A stretch of 64,000 bases of DNA. It comes from Thiothrix caldifontis. GTDB lineage: Bacteria; Pseudomonadota; Gammaproteobacteria; Thiotrichales; Thiotrichaceae. How positions within the stretch are numbered: the first letter of the stretch is position 1; each line of letters begins with the position of its first letter. A model generated the notes under the pieces. That model worked only from the letters and a program-made list of their open reading frames with translations, was not told where the DNA came from and ran no database searches. The DNA is taken from assembly GCF_900107695.1 (NCBI RefSeq), contig NZ_FNQP01000010.1, positions 62,001-126,000 on the forward strand, in the 5' to 3' direction. The translations under genes and the position numbers were made by a program. Of this stretch, positions 11,657 through 21,129 are shown in pieces.

Positions 11657-12533
11657 GTACACGGTTTCGCTTGCTGTGTTGGCAGGTATCTTGGCATGGG
11701 CGACGCCAAGTATGGCAAATGAAGCGGTGGATTTACTTGCTAAAATGCGCACGGCGGTGCATACCCTGAATTATGCGGGAACACTGGTATATTCTCAGGG
11801 TAATGAACTTTCCAATTATCAGATTAGCCACACACTGGAAAATGGTACGGAAAAGGAAAGTGTAGTGCGTCTCGCACAAGGTCAAGGAGTTGCAGGTGAG
11901 AATGTCGAAAGTTTCTCTCTAGCAAAGTTCCAGCAAGTGCAGCCCTTGATGGAAGAGGTATATGCCTTGGATTTAGGCGGACAGGAGTTCGTTGCCAATC
12001 GCAGTTGCCAGATTGTGGTGGCACGCCCGCGTGATAAAATGCGTTACTTGCAGCGTTACTGCATTGAGCCAGAAAGCGGTATGTTGTTGAAATACTCACT
12101 GGTTGACCGTTCGCACCGTGCAGTTGAACAGTTGATGTTTACAACGCTGGATATTGCTGCGTCAGCACAAGAGACTCTGCCTGCTCCGGCTCAAGCCAGT
12201 GCGGCTAGTTCAGTGCCTATCGTCGCTACACCTGCAACGGATTGGGTATTTGCCTCATTACCGGCTGGATTTCAACAAGTTCAGGATTTAAAGCAGGATG
12301 GTGTGAATGGGCAAGCTCCTATTCGGCAAATCATTTTGTCGGATGGTATGACTTCCGTGTCGGTATTCATCGCGCCTCCGGGTACGCCCAGCATTTTAGA
12401 CAGTATCGGGCTGTCAGCCGGTGCAATGAATATTTATGCGACAGAGGTTGCGCAGCATCAGATTACGCTGGTGGGCGAGGTTCCTGCTGTGACCCTGAAA
12501 CATATCAGTGAAGGCTTACAGTATGTTCGCTGA
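11643..12533 (+). CDS. rseB: sigma-E regulatory protein RseB/MucB
   Basis: Periplasmic protein of 296 residues that binds RseA and senses lipoprotein or LPS stress. The ATG at 11643 is chosen because it yields a proper signal peptide (YTVSLAVLAGILAWATPSMA) and overlaps the rseA stop by 14 bases. The N-terminal large domain, related to the LolA/LolB fold, shows the typical opening VDLLAKMRTAVHTLNYAGTL. A small C-terminal domain follows after a Pro/Ala-rich linker at about 180-200. It is the third gene of the rpoE operon. Confidence 0.93.
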   Translation: MLTIRYTVSLAVLAGILAWATPSMANEAVDLLAKMRTAVHTLNYAGTLVYSQGNELSNYQISHTLENGTEKESVVRLAQGQGVAGENVESFSLAKFQQVQPLMEEVYALDLGGQEFVANRSCQIVVARPRDKMRYLQRYCIEPESGMLLKYSLVDRSHRAVEQLMFTTLDIAASAQETLPAPAQASAASSVPIVATPATDWVFASLPAGFQQVQDLKQDGVNGQAPIRQIILSDGMTSVSVFIAPPGTPSILDSIGLSAGAMNIYATEVAQHQITLVGEVPAVTLKHISEGLQYVR

Positions 12534-12615
12534 TCAAAAAACAGACCAGATTAAGTTTGTATCAAGTTCGTTGCCTTATGCTAATCACACAATAGCGAAT
12601 AATGAGGGCAACGGA

Positions 12616-13101
12616 ATGATTGAACAGACAGCAGTCGTGGTCAGTGTAGAATCGGGTTACGCATGGATTTTGCCGCAACAAAAAGTAGGCGGATGTAGTG
12701 GGTGTGCAACCAAAACGAGTTGTGCATCTTCTTCATCACCGTTTGATTTTCTGCGTAAAGAGCCGCAGAAAATGCGGGTGTTGAATCCTTCTTATGCACG
12801 TCCCGGCGATACGGTTGTGGTAGGAGTGCAAGGCGATGCCTTATTGGTGTACTCCTTGTTGAGCTATTTGTTGCCACTGTTGAGTTTGATTGTGGTTGCT
12901 ATGTTAGGGCGGGAACTATTGGCGATGTTAGGTATTACTAACGAATGGGCAACCGTTTTTAGTGGATTGATTGGTTTGTTTGGTGGCTTTCAAGTCGCAA
13001 ATCTAGTGGCTTTACGTTCGTTTAAATCCAGTGATTTTCAGCCGGTGATTCTACGTGTTGTGGGGCAGCCAGCGTTTTCTGAGCTTACACGCATTGCGTA
13101 A
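12616..13101 (+). CDS. rseC: RseC/MucC-family positive regulator of sigma-E
   Basis: Inner-membrane protein of 161 residues. The ATG at 12616 gives MIEQTAVVVSVESGYAW, the family N terminus; the 36-residue extension upstream is rejected. A cysteine cluster GGCSGCATKTSC at about 26-37 is characteristic of RseC and may bind a metal or Fe-S centre. Two membrane helices lie at about 77-95 and 105-130 (VYSLLSYLLPLLSLIVVAML and the FSGLIGLFGGFQVANLVAL region). RseC proteins are linked to sigma-E control and, in some bacteria, to SoxR reduction and thiamine-related electron transfer. Which applies here cannot be told. Confidence 0.9.
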   Translation: MIEQTAVVVSVESGYAWILPQQKVGGCSGCATKTSCASSSSPFDFLRKEPQKMRVLNPSYARPGDTVVVGVQGDALLVYSLLSYLLPLLSLIVVAMLGRELLAMLGITNEWATVFSGLIGLFGGFQVANLVALRSFKSSDFQPVILRVVGQPAFSELTRIA

Positions 13102-13119
13102 TGTTAGGGGTGTCATTCC

Positions 13120-14520
13120 ATGTTGATGCAGTGGTTGCGGGTTGCGTTGCTCGCTTGTGGGGTGTTGTCGACCGGGATGACTGCTGCACGTGATTTACCC
13201 CAATTTACCGAGTTGGTGAAGCAAAATAGTCCTGCCGTTGTCAATATTAGCACCAAACAAAGCATTTCCCCTAAACAAATACTGCCTGAAGAACTCCAGT
13301 CACCAGAAACCGAAGAGTTGTTTGATGAGTTAATGAAGCGCTTCTTTGAACGTGATGGTAGTGGCGGTCATCCCTTCGATTTTGACAGTAATTCACGGGG
13401 TTCGGGGTTCATTTATTCTCAAGAAGGTTACATTGTTACCAACCACCATGTTGTTGCAGATGCAGATGAGATTACGATCAAGTTGAGTGATGGGCGTGAA
13501 CTACCTGCGCAATGGGTGGGAAGTGATGAACGTACTGATATTGCGGTATTAAAAGTCGCGGCTACTGGTTTGCCCGTGTTAAAAATGGGCAAGTCAGAGT
13601 TATTGGCAGTAGGGGAATGGGTGTTGGCGATCGGTTCACCCTTTGGTTTCGATCACAGTGCGACGGCTGGCATTGTCAGTGCTAAAGGGCGTAGCTTACC
13701 GGATGAAAACTATGTGCCATTTATTCAAACCGATGTGGCGATTAATCCAGGTAATTCTGGTGGGCCTTTGTTCAATCTTGATGGCCAAGTGGTGGGTATT
13801 AATTCGCAGATTTATAGCCGTTCTGGTGGTTTTATGGGGGTTTCCTTTGCGATTCCGATTGATATTGCTTTAGGGGTGATTGAGCAGTTGAAGAGCACGG
13901 GGAAAGTATCACGGGGTTGGATCGGTGTTTATGTGCAAGAAATAAGTTCAGATTTGGCACAGTCCTTTAATATGAGCAAACCTGAAGGTGCCTTAGTGGC
14001 GCAAGTTATTATGAGCGGCCCAGCCGCACGGGTGTTGAATCAGGGGGATGTTATTTTGTCGTTTGCCGGTAAGCCAGTGGCAAATGCGGGGGCATTACCG
14101 CCTATCGTGGCTAATATCGCGGTCGGTGAGTCGGTGGTCGTTGACATCTTACGAGAAGGCAAGCGTGAAACGGTTACATTGACGGTGAGTGAGCAGCCAA
14201 CTGACAATGGAACTGGCACTAAATCAGAAACGGCAGTTACGCTGCAACCAACGCCAATGGCAGGTACATTAGGGCTGCAAGTGACAGATGCTGAGTCAGG
14301 TGTTGTTGTTGAGGCTGTGATTGGGGAACCAGCGCGTAGCACGGGCATTATGGATGGCGATATTGTTGCCCAACTAGACGGCAAGACCATTACATCTAGT
14401 GCTGATCTTAAAAGTATTGCAGCAACACTGGAGGCAGGAAAAACGGTCGCAGTGCTGGTACAACGTGAGGGTTCGGCACGTTTTCTAGCCATGAAGATCG
14501 AGCCAAATGCAAGAGAGTGA
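13120..14520 (+). CDS. mucD: Do-like periplasmic serine protease (DegP/MucD)
   Basis: HtrA-family protease of 466 residues that degrades misfolded envelope proteins. A signal peptide covers about residues 1-23. The chymotrypsin-fold domain has the full triad H110 (TNHHVV), D140 (DERTDIAVL) and S213 (GNSGGPL). Two PDZ domains follow at about 265-345 and 370-460, the second being short. Location directly after rpoE-rseABC fits the alginate-regulator cluster of pseudomonads, hence the name mucD; degP or degQ would be equally acceptable family labels. The last 14 bases overlap the next gene. Confidence 0.94.
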   Translation: MLMQWLRVALLACGVLSTGMTAARDLPQFTELVKQNSPAVVNISTKQSISPKQILPEELQSPETEELFDELMKRFFERDGSGGHPFDFDSNSRGSGFIYSQEGYIVTNHHVVADADEITIKLSDGRELPAQWVGSDERTDIAVLKVAATGLPVLKMGKSELLAVGEWVLAIGSPFGFDHSATAGIVSAKGRSLPDENYVPFIQTDVAINPGNSGGPLFNLDGQVVGINSQIYSRSGGFMGVSFAIPIDIALGVIEQLKSTGKVSRGWIGVYVQEISSDLAQSFNMSKPEGALVAQVIMSGPAARVLNQGDVILSFAGKPVANAGALPPIVANIAVGESVVVDILREGKRETVTLTVSEQPTDNGTGTKSETAVTLQPTPMAGTLGLQVTDAESGVVVEAVIGEPARSTGIMDGDIVAQLDGKTITSSADLKSIAATLEAGKTVAVLVQREGSARFLAMKIEPNARE

Positions 14521-14764
14521 AGCCAAAACGCATCTGACCGTGTATTATCGCGTGGGCTGCCATCTCTGTGAGGAAATGGCAGCCCTTTTGTGTGAGTTTC
14601 AGGATGAACTGGGATTTACCTTCGGGCTGGTTGACATTGACGTGGATGCAGAATTGAAAGTGCGTTTTAATGCGGATGTCCCAGTGGTGGTATGGAGAGA
14701 GCGGATTCTGTTCCAGCATTTCTTCGATGAGGCGATTTTGAGGCAAGCATTACAGCATGGGTGA
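14507..14764 (+). CDS. glutaredoxin-like small thioredoxin-fold protein
   Basis: Small protein of 85 residues with a thioredoxin fold of the glutaredoxin/DUF836 type. The redox motif is CHLC at about 18-21 (VGCHLCEEM), and the cis-proline region is NADVPVVVW. Target proteins are unknown; in several proteobacteria this gene sits in the same place, between the mucD protease and lepA. It overlaps mucD by 14 bases upstream and lepA by 8 bases downstream, so it is certainly expressed within the operon. Confidence 0.88.
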   Translation: MQESEAKTHLTVYYRVGCHLCEEMAALLCEFQDELGFTFGLVDIDVDAELKVRFNADVPVVVWRERILFQHFFDEAILRQALQHG

Positions 14765-16562
14765 AGCGAACAAAAATATCCGCAACTTTTCGATTATTGC
14801 GCATATTGACCACGGAAAATCTACGTTATCTGACCGTTTTATCCAGTATTGCGGGGGGTTGGAACAGCGTGAGATGGAAGCACAAGTGCTGGATTCCATG
14901 GATTTGGAGCGTGAGCGTGGTATTACCATCAAGGCACAAAGCGTGTCGCTGGATTACAAAGCGCGTAATGGCGAAATCTATCACCTGAATTTTATCGACA
15001 CCCCCGGGCATGTGGATTTTTCCTACGAAGTTTCCCGTTCTTTGTCAGCGTGTGATGGTGCTTTGTTGGTGGTCGATGCGTCACAAGGTGTAGAAGCACA
15101 AAGTGTTGCCAACTGTTACACCGCGATTGATTTAAATCTTGAAGTTGTGCCTGTCCTCAACAAGATTGACCTGCCTGCGGCTGACCCGGATCGGGTGTGT
15201 CAGGAAATCGAAGATATTATTGGTATTGATGCGTCTGATGCGATTCGTGTTAGTGCCAAAAGTGGTATTGGTATTGAAGACTTGCTCGAACAATTGGTTG
15301 AGCGCATTCCTCCCCCCAAAGGTGACCCTGATGCACCGCTAAAAGCCTTGATCATTGACTCGTGGTTTGACAATTACTTAGGTGTCGTCGTGTTGGTGCG
15401 AGTTATTGACGGTGAAATTCGCAAAAAAATGAAAATTCGCTTCATGTCGACGGGGCGTGATTTCCAAGTCGAACGTGTGGGGGTATACACGCCCAAAACT
15501 AAAGATTTGGATGTGCTGCGTGCGGGCGAAGTGGGCTTCATGATTTCTGGTATTAAGGAAATTGCTGCGGCGAAAGTGGGTGACACTATCACGGATGCGC
15601 AAAAGCCTGCAATGACACCATTAGAAGGATTTAAGGAAATTCAGCCGCGTGTTTTTGCCGGTTTATTCCCGATTGAATCGGATCAGTACGAAAACTTGCG
15701 TGATGCACTGTCTAAGCTGAAATTGAATGATTCTGCACTATTTTATGAGCCAGAAACTTCGCAAGCTTTGGGCTTTGGTTTCCGTTGCGGATTTTTGGGC
15801 ATGTTGCACATGGAAATTGTGCAAGAGCGTTTAGAGCGTGAATATAACCTCGACCTGATTTCTACCGCTCCCACTGTTATTTACGAGGTAGTGCTGACTA
15901 ATGGTGAGAAAAAATTCATCCACAGCCCATCCGAATTACCGCCGGTAAATAAGTTAGCGGAAATTCGTGAGCCAATTATTGTCGGCACAATTCTTGTTCC
16001 ACAGGAATACGTTGGCAACGTGATTACGCTATGTATTGAAAAGCGCGGTGTGCAAAAGAACATGCAATACATGGGCAACCAAGTATCACTGACGTTTGAG
16101 TTGCCGCTGGCAGAAGTGGTTATGGACTTTTTTGACCGCCTGAAATCATGCAGTCGGGGTTATGCATCATTTGATTATGCAATGAACCGTTTTGAAGCTG
16201 CCCCCATGGTGCGCGTCGATGTACTAGTCAATGGTGAGCGCGTTGATGCACTGGCACTGATGATTCACCGTGATTTTGCGCAATCGCGAGGTCGCCAACT
16301 GGTGGAAAAGATGAAAGACTTGATCCCGCGCCAAATGTATGAAGTAGCGATTCAGGCAGCGATTGGCAGCAATATTATTGCCCGCAGTACAGTGAAAGCG
16401 ATGCGTAAAGATGTCACCGCAAAATGCTACGGTGGTGATGTTAGTCGTAAGCGTAAGTTGCTCGAAAAACAAAAAGAAGGCAAAAAGCGCATGAAGCAGG
16501 TAGGTAGCGTGGAAATTCCACAGGAAGCGTTCCTCGCTGTATTAAAGGTCAGCGACAAATAA
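14757..16562 (+). CDS. lepA: elongation factor 4 (LepA), ribosome-associated GTPase
   Basis: Translational GTPase of 601 residues, the usual length. The P-loop AHIDHGKST at about 16-24, the switch [10 protein letters not shown], and NKID are present. Domains resembling EF-G II, III and V follow, and then the LepA-specific C-terminal domain (about 490-600, with [16 protein letters not shown]). It promotes correct initiation or back-translocation under ionic stress. Eight bases of overlap with the glutaredoxin-like gene and the lepB gene 18 bases downstream show operon structure. Confidence 0.98.
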   Translation: MGEANKNIRNFSIIAHIDHGKSTLSDRFIQYCGGLEQREMEAQVLDSMDLERERGITIKAQSVSLDYKARNGEIYHLNFIDTPGHVDFSYEVSRSLSACDGALLVVDASQGVEAQSVANCYTAIDLNLEVVPVLNKIDLPAADPDRVCQEIEDIIGIDASDAIRVSAKSGIGIEDLLEQLVERIPPPKGDPDAPLKALIIDSWFDNYLGVVVLVRVIDGEIRKKMKIRFMSTGRDFQVERVGVYTPKTKDLDVLRAGEVGFMISGIKEIAAAKVGDTITDAQKPAMTPLEGFKEIQPRVFAGLFPIESDQYENLRDALSKLKLNDSALFYEPETSQALGFGFRCGFLGMLHMEIVQERLEREYNLDLISTAPTVIYEVVLTNGEKKFIHSPSELPPVNKLAEIREPIIVGTILVPQEYVGNVITLCIEKRGVQKNMQYMGNQVSLTFELPLAEVVMDFFDRLKSCSRGYASFDYAMNRFEAAPMVRVDVLVNGERVDALALMIHRDFAQSRGRQLVEKMKDLIPRQMYEVAIQAAIGSNIIARSTVKAMRKDVTAKCYGGDVSRKRKLLEKQKEGKKRMKQVGSVEIPQEAFLAVLKVSDK

Positions 16563-16580
16563 AACGAATAGGGATAGAAC

Positions 16581-17339
16581 ATGGATTTTGATTTGGAATT
16601 TTGGCTAGTCACTGCTACTGCCGTTACGGGGGTTATTTGGCTGCTGTATGCGCTATTTGCCAAGAAAAAAACGGCTGATGATGAGCCAGTGTTGTTGGAA
16701 TACGCGCGTTCGTTCTTTCCGGTATTGTTGGCCGTTTTATTGCTACGCTCCTTTGTTGCCGAGCCTTTCCGTATCCCTTCTGGCTCGATGCTGCCAACGC
16801 TAGAAATTGGCGATTTTATTTTGGTCAATAAGTTTGCATATGGTTTGCGTTTGCCTGTATTACACCATAAAGTGTTGGAGATAGGTGAGCCACAACGTGG
16901 TGATGTTGTGGTATTCCGCTTTCCGGATAATCCCGAAATTGATTACATCAAACGTCTTATTGGTGTGCCGGGTGATGTAGTGAGTTGGAATGATAAGACG
17001 CTGATCGTGAACGGGGTGGAATTAAACCGTTCATTATTGGGTGATTATCTGCGCCCTGATCAGAAAACCCCACCATCAATTCATCTGAAAGAAGATTTGT
17101 TGGGCGTTTCCCATGATATATTAGTGACACCCGGACGTATGGGGCCGAGCGGTTCCGTGACGGTTCCAGATGGGCATTACTTCATGATGGGTGATAACCG
17201 CGATAATAGTAATGATGGACGCATGTGGGGGTTAGTCCCTGAAGGTAACGTTGTGGGCAAAGCGACCATCGTGTGGATGCACATGAACTGGGGGGGGGAT
17301 GGTTTCAATTTTTCGCGGATTGGCAATGGCATGAAGTAG
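16581..17339 (+). CDS. lepB: signal peptidase I
   Basis: Membrane-bound leader peptidase of 252 residues that cleaves signal peptides on the periplasmic side. Two N-terminal membrane segments lie at about 7-26 and 44-58. The catalytic dyad is S69 (PSGSMLPTL) and K124 (DYIKRLIG), and the GDNRDNSNDGRMWG box is at about 203-216. The gene follows lepA as in most proteobacteria, with a GGGATAG ribosome binding site in the 18-base gap. Confidence 0.97.
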   Translation: MDFDLEFWLVTATAVTGVIWLLYALFAKKKTADDEPVLLEYARSFFPVLLAVLLLRSFVAEPFRIPSGSMLPTLEIGDFILVNKFAYGLRLPVLHHKVLEIGEPQRGDVVVFRFPDNPEIDYIKRLIGVPGDVVSWNDKTLIVNGVELNRSLLGDYLRPDQKTPPSIHLKEDLLGVSHDILVTPGRMGPSGSVTVPDGHYFMMGDNRDNSNDGRMWGLVPEGNVVGKATIVWMHMNWGGDGFNFSRIGNGMK

Positions 17340-17387
17340 GCTAACTGCGATTTTCTAATCAATGAATAACAATAAAGGTAAAGCAGT

Positions 17388-17768
17388 ATGCGTAAACAGA
17401 AAGGTGCAACATTTTTGACATGGGTTGCGGGCGTAGGCGTGGTGATTTTTGCTTTCATTACAGTAGTAAAGCTTGTCCCTTTGTATATGGAGTTTTACAC
17501 GGTGCGTTCACTCGTAGATCGTGTAGCGCAGGAGTCTTCGAGTAAGAGTTCGCTGCAGCAAATTCGGCGTAAAGTTGATGATTACATGAATGTGAATGGT
17601 TTGAATTCCTTGTCATCTAAGGATTTCCAAGTCGTGCCAGTGGAAGGCAAGAATAATGTCAAAGCACTTGAGATATACTATGAAGTACGTAAGCCTTGGG
17701 TGGCGAACATTGATTTTTTGATGACATTTGAATATTCCAAAGAGCTGGGAGTGGCTAGCGATACTTGA
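17388..17768 (+). CDS. DUF4845 membrane-anchored protein
   Basis: Protein of 126 residues with one N-terminal membrane helix (about 7-28, FLTWVAGVGVVIFAFITVV) and a small exported domain. It matches the DUF4845 family, whose members sit between lepB and rnc in many gammaproteobacteria. The function is unknown; the position next to signal peptidase suggests an envelope role, but nothing in the sequence proves it. The stop codon overlaps the TTG start of rnc. Confidence 0.82.
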   Translation: MRKQKGATFLTWVAGVGVVIFAFITVVKLVPLYMEFYTVRSLVDRVAQESSSKSSLQQIRRKVDDYMNVNGLNSLSSKDFQVVPVEGKNNVKALEIYYEVRKPWVANIDFLMTFEYSKELGVASDT

Positions 17769-18430
17769 ACAAATTGACCAAGCTACTGGGTAGCGAATTG
17801 ATGGCGACGGATACCTTTATTCGCGCCATCACCCACCGCAGTGCGGAAGGGAAGCATAACGAGCGCATGGAGTTCCTTGGTGATAGCGTGCTTGGGCTAA
17901 TTATCACCACGGAGCTTTATCAGCGGATCCCACGGGCAAGTGAAGGTTACTTGAGTCGTTTGCGTGCGTCACTGGTGAATGAAAATGCACTGGCGGGAAT
18001 TGCTTCAGAACTGGCTATTGGTGATTTTTTACGGCTAGGGCAGGGTGAGCTGAAAAGTGGCGGTTTTCGGCGCAAATCCATTATTGCAGATGCGTTTGAG
18101 GCGATTGTCGGTTGCATTTATTTGGAGCAGGGCATGGAGTCTGCGAAGGCTTTTGTGTTGACCGCTTATGGTGAGCGGCTGGATAATTTACCGACTGAAG
18201 ACAGTCTTAAAGACCCTAAGAGCCGCTTGCAAGAGTTCTTGCAATCACGCGGATATGACTTGCCAGAATACAACCTGATTGACACGCAAGGCGAAGCACA
18301 TCGCCAAACCTTTACGGCAGAATGCGTTATCCCCAAACTCAATATCCGTACTACCGGTACTTCTGGTAGCCGACGTAAAGCCGAGCAGGAAGCCGCCGAA
18401 CTCGCCTTTCAACAGGTAACAGCCAAATGA
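17765..18430 (+). CDS. rnc: ribonuclease III
   Basis: Double-strand-specific endoribonuclease of 221 residues for rRNA and mRNA processing. The catalytic signature ERMEFLGDSVLG is at about 34-45, with the second acidic site DAFEAIVG. A double-stranded RNA-binding domain occupies about 152-220 (DPKSRLQEFLQSRGYDLPEY to the end). The start is the TTG at 17765 that overlaps the preceding stop; the first ATG downstream (M13) would shorten the N-terminal helix. The low-efficiency start and overlap suggest translational coupling. The stop overlaps the era ATG by 4 bases. Confidence 0.97.
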   Translation: MNKLTKLLGSELMATDTFIRAITHRSAEGKHNERMEFLGDSVLGLIITTELYQRIPRASEGYLSRLRASLVNENALAGIASELAIGDFLRLGQGELKSGGFRRKSIIADAFEAIVGCIYLEQGMESAKAFVLTAYGERLDNLPTEDSLKDPKSRLQEFLQSRGYDLPEYNLIDTQGEAHRQTFTAECVIPKLNIRTTGTSGSRRKAEQEAAELAFQQVTAK

Positions 18431-19332
18431 CAGAATCGATTTCTCCTTCTCAACGTTGCGGCTATGTTGCGATTGTGGGTCGCCCGAATGTAGGCAAATC
18501 CACGCTGATGAACTGGTTGATTGGTTTCAAAGTGTCTGCCACGGCGAATAAGCCGCAAACCACACGCCACAGCATTCGCGGCATTTTGACCGAAGACGAT
18601 TACCAGATGATTTTCGTGGATACGCCGGGTATTCACCGGACTTCCAAGAGCTTGCTGAATAAAACCATCAATCTTGAAGCTGTTGCCGCTCTGGAAGGCG
18701 TGGATGCGGTGGTGATGATCGTGGAGGCGCTGAAATGGCAAGATGAAGACGATTTGGTATTGCAACGCTTGGGGCATGTTACTTGCCCAGTGTTTTTGGT
18801 TGCCAACAAAGTTGACCGCGTTGATCGGAAAGAGCGTTTGCTGACTTGGTTGCCGGAAGTGTTGAAGAAATACCCGTTCAAGGAAATTTTCCCGCTTTCC
18901 GCCACCAAAGGCACGAATACTCAGCAACTGAAAGCCGCATTGGCGAAAGTCATGCCGCAGCAAGATTGGGTTTACGCCGAAGACGATGTGACCGACCAAT
19001 CCACCCGTTTTATTTGTGGCGAGTTGATTCGCGAACAGTTGATGACGTATTTGCATCAGGAAATGCCGTATTCCACCGCGATTGAAATTGAAACTTTCGA
19101 GGAAAAACCGAAACTCACCGAAATTAACGCGGTGATTTGGGTCAGCCGCGAAAACCAGAAAGGCATTGTGATCGGTAATCGTGGCGATACCCTCAAGCGC
19201 ATTGGCAGCTCGGCACGGATTGCGCTGGAAGCTTTCCTTGAGCGCAAGGTGATGTTGAAATTGTGGGTGCGGGTCGAAGAAAATTGGGAAAACAGCCCAC
19301 GGCATCTGCAAAGTTTGGGGATTTCAACCTGA
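18427..19332 (+). CDS. era: GTPase Era, 16S rRNA/30S assembly factor
   Basis: Ribosome assembly GTPase of 301 residues. G1 GRPNVGKS at about 18-25, switch region PQTTRHSIRG, G3 DTPG and G4 NKVD are clear. The C-terminal KH domain (IKGIVIGNRG-like segment KGIVIGNRGDTLKRIG) binds the 3' end of 16S rRNA. It overlaps rnc by 4 bases and is followed immediately by recO, the standard order. Confidence 0.98.
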   Translation: MTESISPSQRCGYVAIVGRPNVGKSTLMNWLIGFKVSATANKPQTTRHSIRGILTEDDYQMIFVDTPGIHRTSKSLLNKTINLEAVAALEGVDAVVMIVEALKWQDEDDLVLQRLGHVTCPVFLVANKVDRVDRKERLLTWLPEVLKKYPFKEIFPLSATKGTNTQQLKAALAKVMPQQDWVYAEDDVTDQSTRFICGELIREQLMTYLHQEMPYSTAIEIETFEEKPKLTEINAVIWVSRENQKGIVIGNRGDTLKRIGSSARIALEAFLERKVMLKLWVRVEENWENSPRHLQSLGIST

Positions 19333-20022
19333 GTGTCACCGGAGCTTTCGCCAGCCTTCATCCTGCGGCGTAATCCTTACCGCGACACCAGCTTATTGCT
19401 GGATATGTTTACCCGCGATGCTGGCAAAATTACTTGCGTCGCCAAATTCGGGCAGGGCAAAAACTCACGCTCCAAAGGAATGCTCGAACCCTTCCGCCAA
19501 CTCGATGCAAGTTGGACGGGCAAGGGCGAAGTCTTCACCCTGTTCAATGCCGAAGAAAAACGCCGTTTCCCGCTAAAAGCTGTTGGATTGGTGCGGGCGG
19601 TATACGCCAACGAATTGCTGTTACGGGCATTGTGGCAACACCAGCCGCAGCCGGAATTATTCGCCCAATACCAGCAAACGCTGTTTCGTCTCGAAAACCT
19701 CGCTGACGTACTCGCACTGCCGTTGTTTGAACTGGACGTGCTGGCAATGGCGGGCTATGTTCTCAACCTGTGGCACGATGACGCAGCAGGGCATGACATT
19801 GAACCCGCAATGCGTTACCGTTTCCGCCCCGACCATGGTTTGTATGCGGATGTGGGGGAGGGTAAAGGTGTGCCAATTTCGGGTAACTTGCTGATTGCAT
19901 TGCGCGAACCCGAAGCGATGAACCCCGATCAGCGGCTGGAATTGCGCCATACCCTTGATTACCTGATCCAGATGTTGCTGAAAGGCAAAACCTTGAATGC
20001 GAGAAAATTGTTCCATGAATAA
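19333..20022 (+). CDS. recO: DNA repair protein RecO
   Basis: Recombination mediator of 229 residues that helps load RecA on SSB-coated DNA in the RecFOR pathway. The N-terminal OB fold (FILRRNPYRDTSLLLDMFTRDAGKI) is typical, followed by a helical domain. The zinc-finger cysteines found in some RecO proteins are absent, as in E. coli. Translation begins at a GTG directly after the era stop. The 3' end overlaps pdxJ by 8 bases. Confidence 0.95.
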   Translation: MSPELSPAFILRRNPYRDTSLLLDMFTRDAGKITCVAKFGQGKNSRSKGMLEPFRQLDASWTGKGEVFTLFNAEEKRRFPLKAVGLVRAVYANELLLRALWQHQPQPELFAQYQQTLFRLENLADVLALPLFELDVLAMAGYVLNLWHDDAAGHDIEPAMRYRFRPDHGLYADVGEGKGVPISGNLLIALREPEAMNPDQRLELRHTLDYLIQMLLKGKTLNARKLFHE

Positions 20023-20749
20023 GATCGAACTCGGTGTCAATATTGACCACATCGCCACCTTGCGCCAAGCACGCGGCACGGCTTACCCCGATTTGCTGGA
20101 CGCGGTGCGCTTAGTGGAAGACGCTGGCGCACACGCGATTACCATCCATTTGCGCGAAGATCGCCGCCATATTCAGGACGCGGATGTGTACGCGATTCGC
20201 CAAATGTGTACTCGCCGCTTGAATCTGGAACTGGCAGCCACCGATGAAATGGTTGGGATTGCTTGTGACGTATTGCCGAATGATGCTTGCGTCGTCCCCG
20301 AAAAACGCGAAGAACTCACTACCGAAGGCGGTTTGGACATTATCGGGCAATTCGAGCGTGTACGCAGCGTGACCCAACGCTTGAATGCGGCAAATATCCG
20401 CGTGTCGCTGTTTATCGAGCCGGATATTGAGCAAATTCGCCGCGTGCCGGACATTGGTGCACCCGTAATCGAATTGCATACCGGCACGTATGCGAATGCT
20501 ACGGGGGAATCGAAACAGCACGAACTGCGACGAATTCAAGAAGCCACTGAATTTGCCCACAACCTCGGCATTCAGGTGAACGCGGGGCATGGGCTGGATT
20601 ACGACAATACCCAGGCGATTGCTGCTATCCCACAAATTCATGAACTCAATATCGGGCATTCGATGGTGGCGCGGGCGGTATTTGTCGGTATCCGCCAAGC
20701 GACGGTGGAAATGCTGGAGTTGATGCAAGCAGTCAGAGCGGGTGCATGA
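20015..20749 (+). CDS. pdxJ: pyridoxine 5'-phosphate synthase
   Basis: Enzyme of 244 residues that condenses 1-deoxyxylulose 5-phosphate with 3-amino-2-oxopropyl phosphate in vitamin B6 synthesis. The TIM-barrel family signatures ELGVNIDHIATLRQARG (N terminus), ITIHLREDRRHI and NAGHGLDY are present. The ATG at 20015 is selected because it starts the conserved sequence; the ORF can be extended six codons upstream. It lies between recO and acpS, the normal place. Confidence 0.97.
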   Translation: MNKIELGVNIDHIATLRQARGTAYPDLLDAVRLVEDAGAHAITIHLREDRRHIQDADVYAIRQMCTRRLNLELAATDEMVGIACDVLPNDACVVPEKREELTTEGGLDIIGQFERVRSVTQRLNAANIRVSLFIEPDIEQIRRVPDIGAPVIELHTGTYANATGESKQHELRRIQEATEFAHNLGIQVNAGHGLDYDNTQAIAAIPQIHELNIGHSMVARAVFVGIRQATVEMLELMQAVRAGA

Positions 20750-21129
20750 CCATTCTTGGCATTGGCACGGACATCGTGGAAATCGCTCGCCTTGCAGCCA
20801 CTCTGCAACGCCACCCCAAACGCTTTCCTGAACGCATCCTGCACCCCAATGAGCTTGAACGTTTCGCCAGTCAAGCCAACCCCATCGCATGGCTGGCGAA
20901 ACGCTTTGCTACCAAAGAAGCCCTTGCTAAAGCTCTTGGCACAGGTATTGGCAAAGAAGTCCGCTTGCAAGAAATCGAAACCACCCACGATCCACGCGGC
21001 AAACCACTGCTGCAATTGCACGGCGTAACGTTGACAACTGCCACAGCAATGGGCGTAACGTCATGCCAGCTTTCAGTCGCCGATGAGCGTACCCACGCGC
21101 TCGCTTTCGTGATTTTGGTGGGGATCTGA
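20746..21129 (+). CDS. acpS: holo-[acyl-carrier-protein] synthase
   Basis: Phosphopantetheinyl transferase of 127 residues that activates ACP for fatty-acid synthesis. Magnesium-binding Asp is in GIGTDIVEI near residue 8 and the second motif [17 protein letters not shown] lies at about 46-62. The ATG overlaps the pdxJ stop by 4 bases. The last 57 bases overlap the 3' end of the convergent hybrid-kinase gene, which is unusual for an essential gene but leaves both reading frames intact. Confidence 0.96.
   Translation: MTILGIGTDIVEIARLAATLQRHPKRFPERILHPNELERFASQANPIAWLAKRFATKEALAKALGTGIGKEVRLQEIETTHDPRGKPLLQLHGVTLTTATAMGVTSCQLSVADERTHALAFVILVGI

Noticed and set aside
11643-12533. GAACTT near 11806 as an internal sigma-E promoter
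   Set aside because: No matching -10 at 15-17 bases and the position is inside the rseB coding sequence.
18409-19311. 300-codon minus-strand frame opposite era
   Set aside because: Shadow of era: it covers the gene in antisense and its His/Phe-rich product has no domain.
20111-20890. 259-codon minus-strand frame opposite pdxJ and acpS
   Set aside because: Antisense shadow of two well-identified genes, with no supporting start signal.
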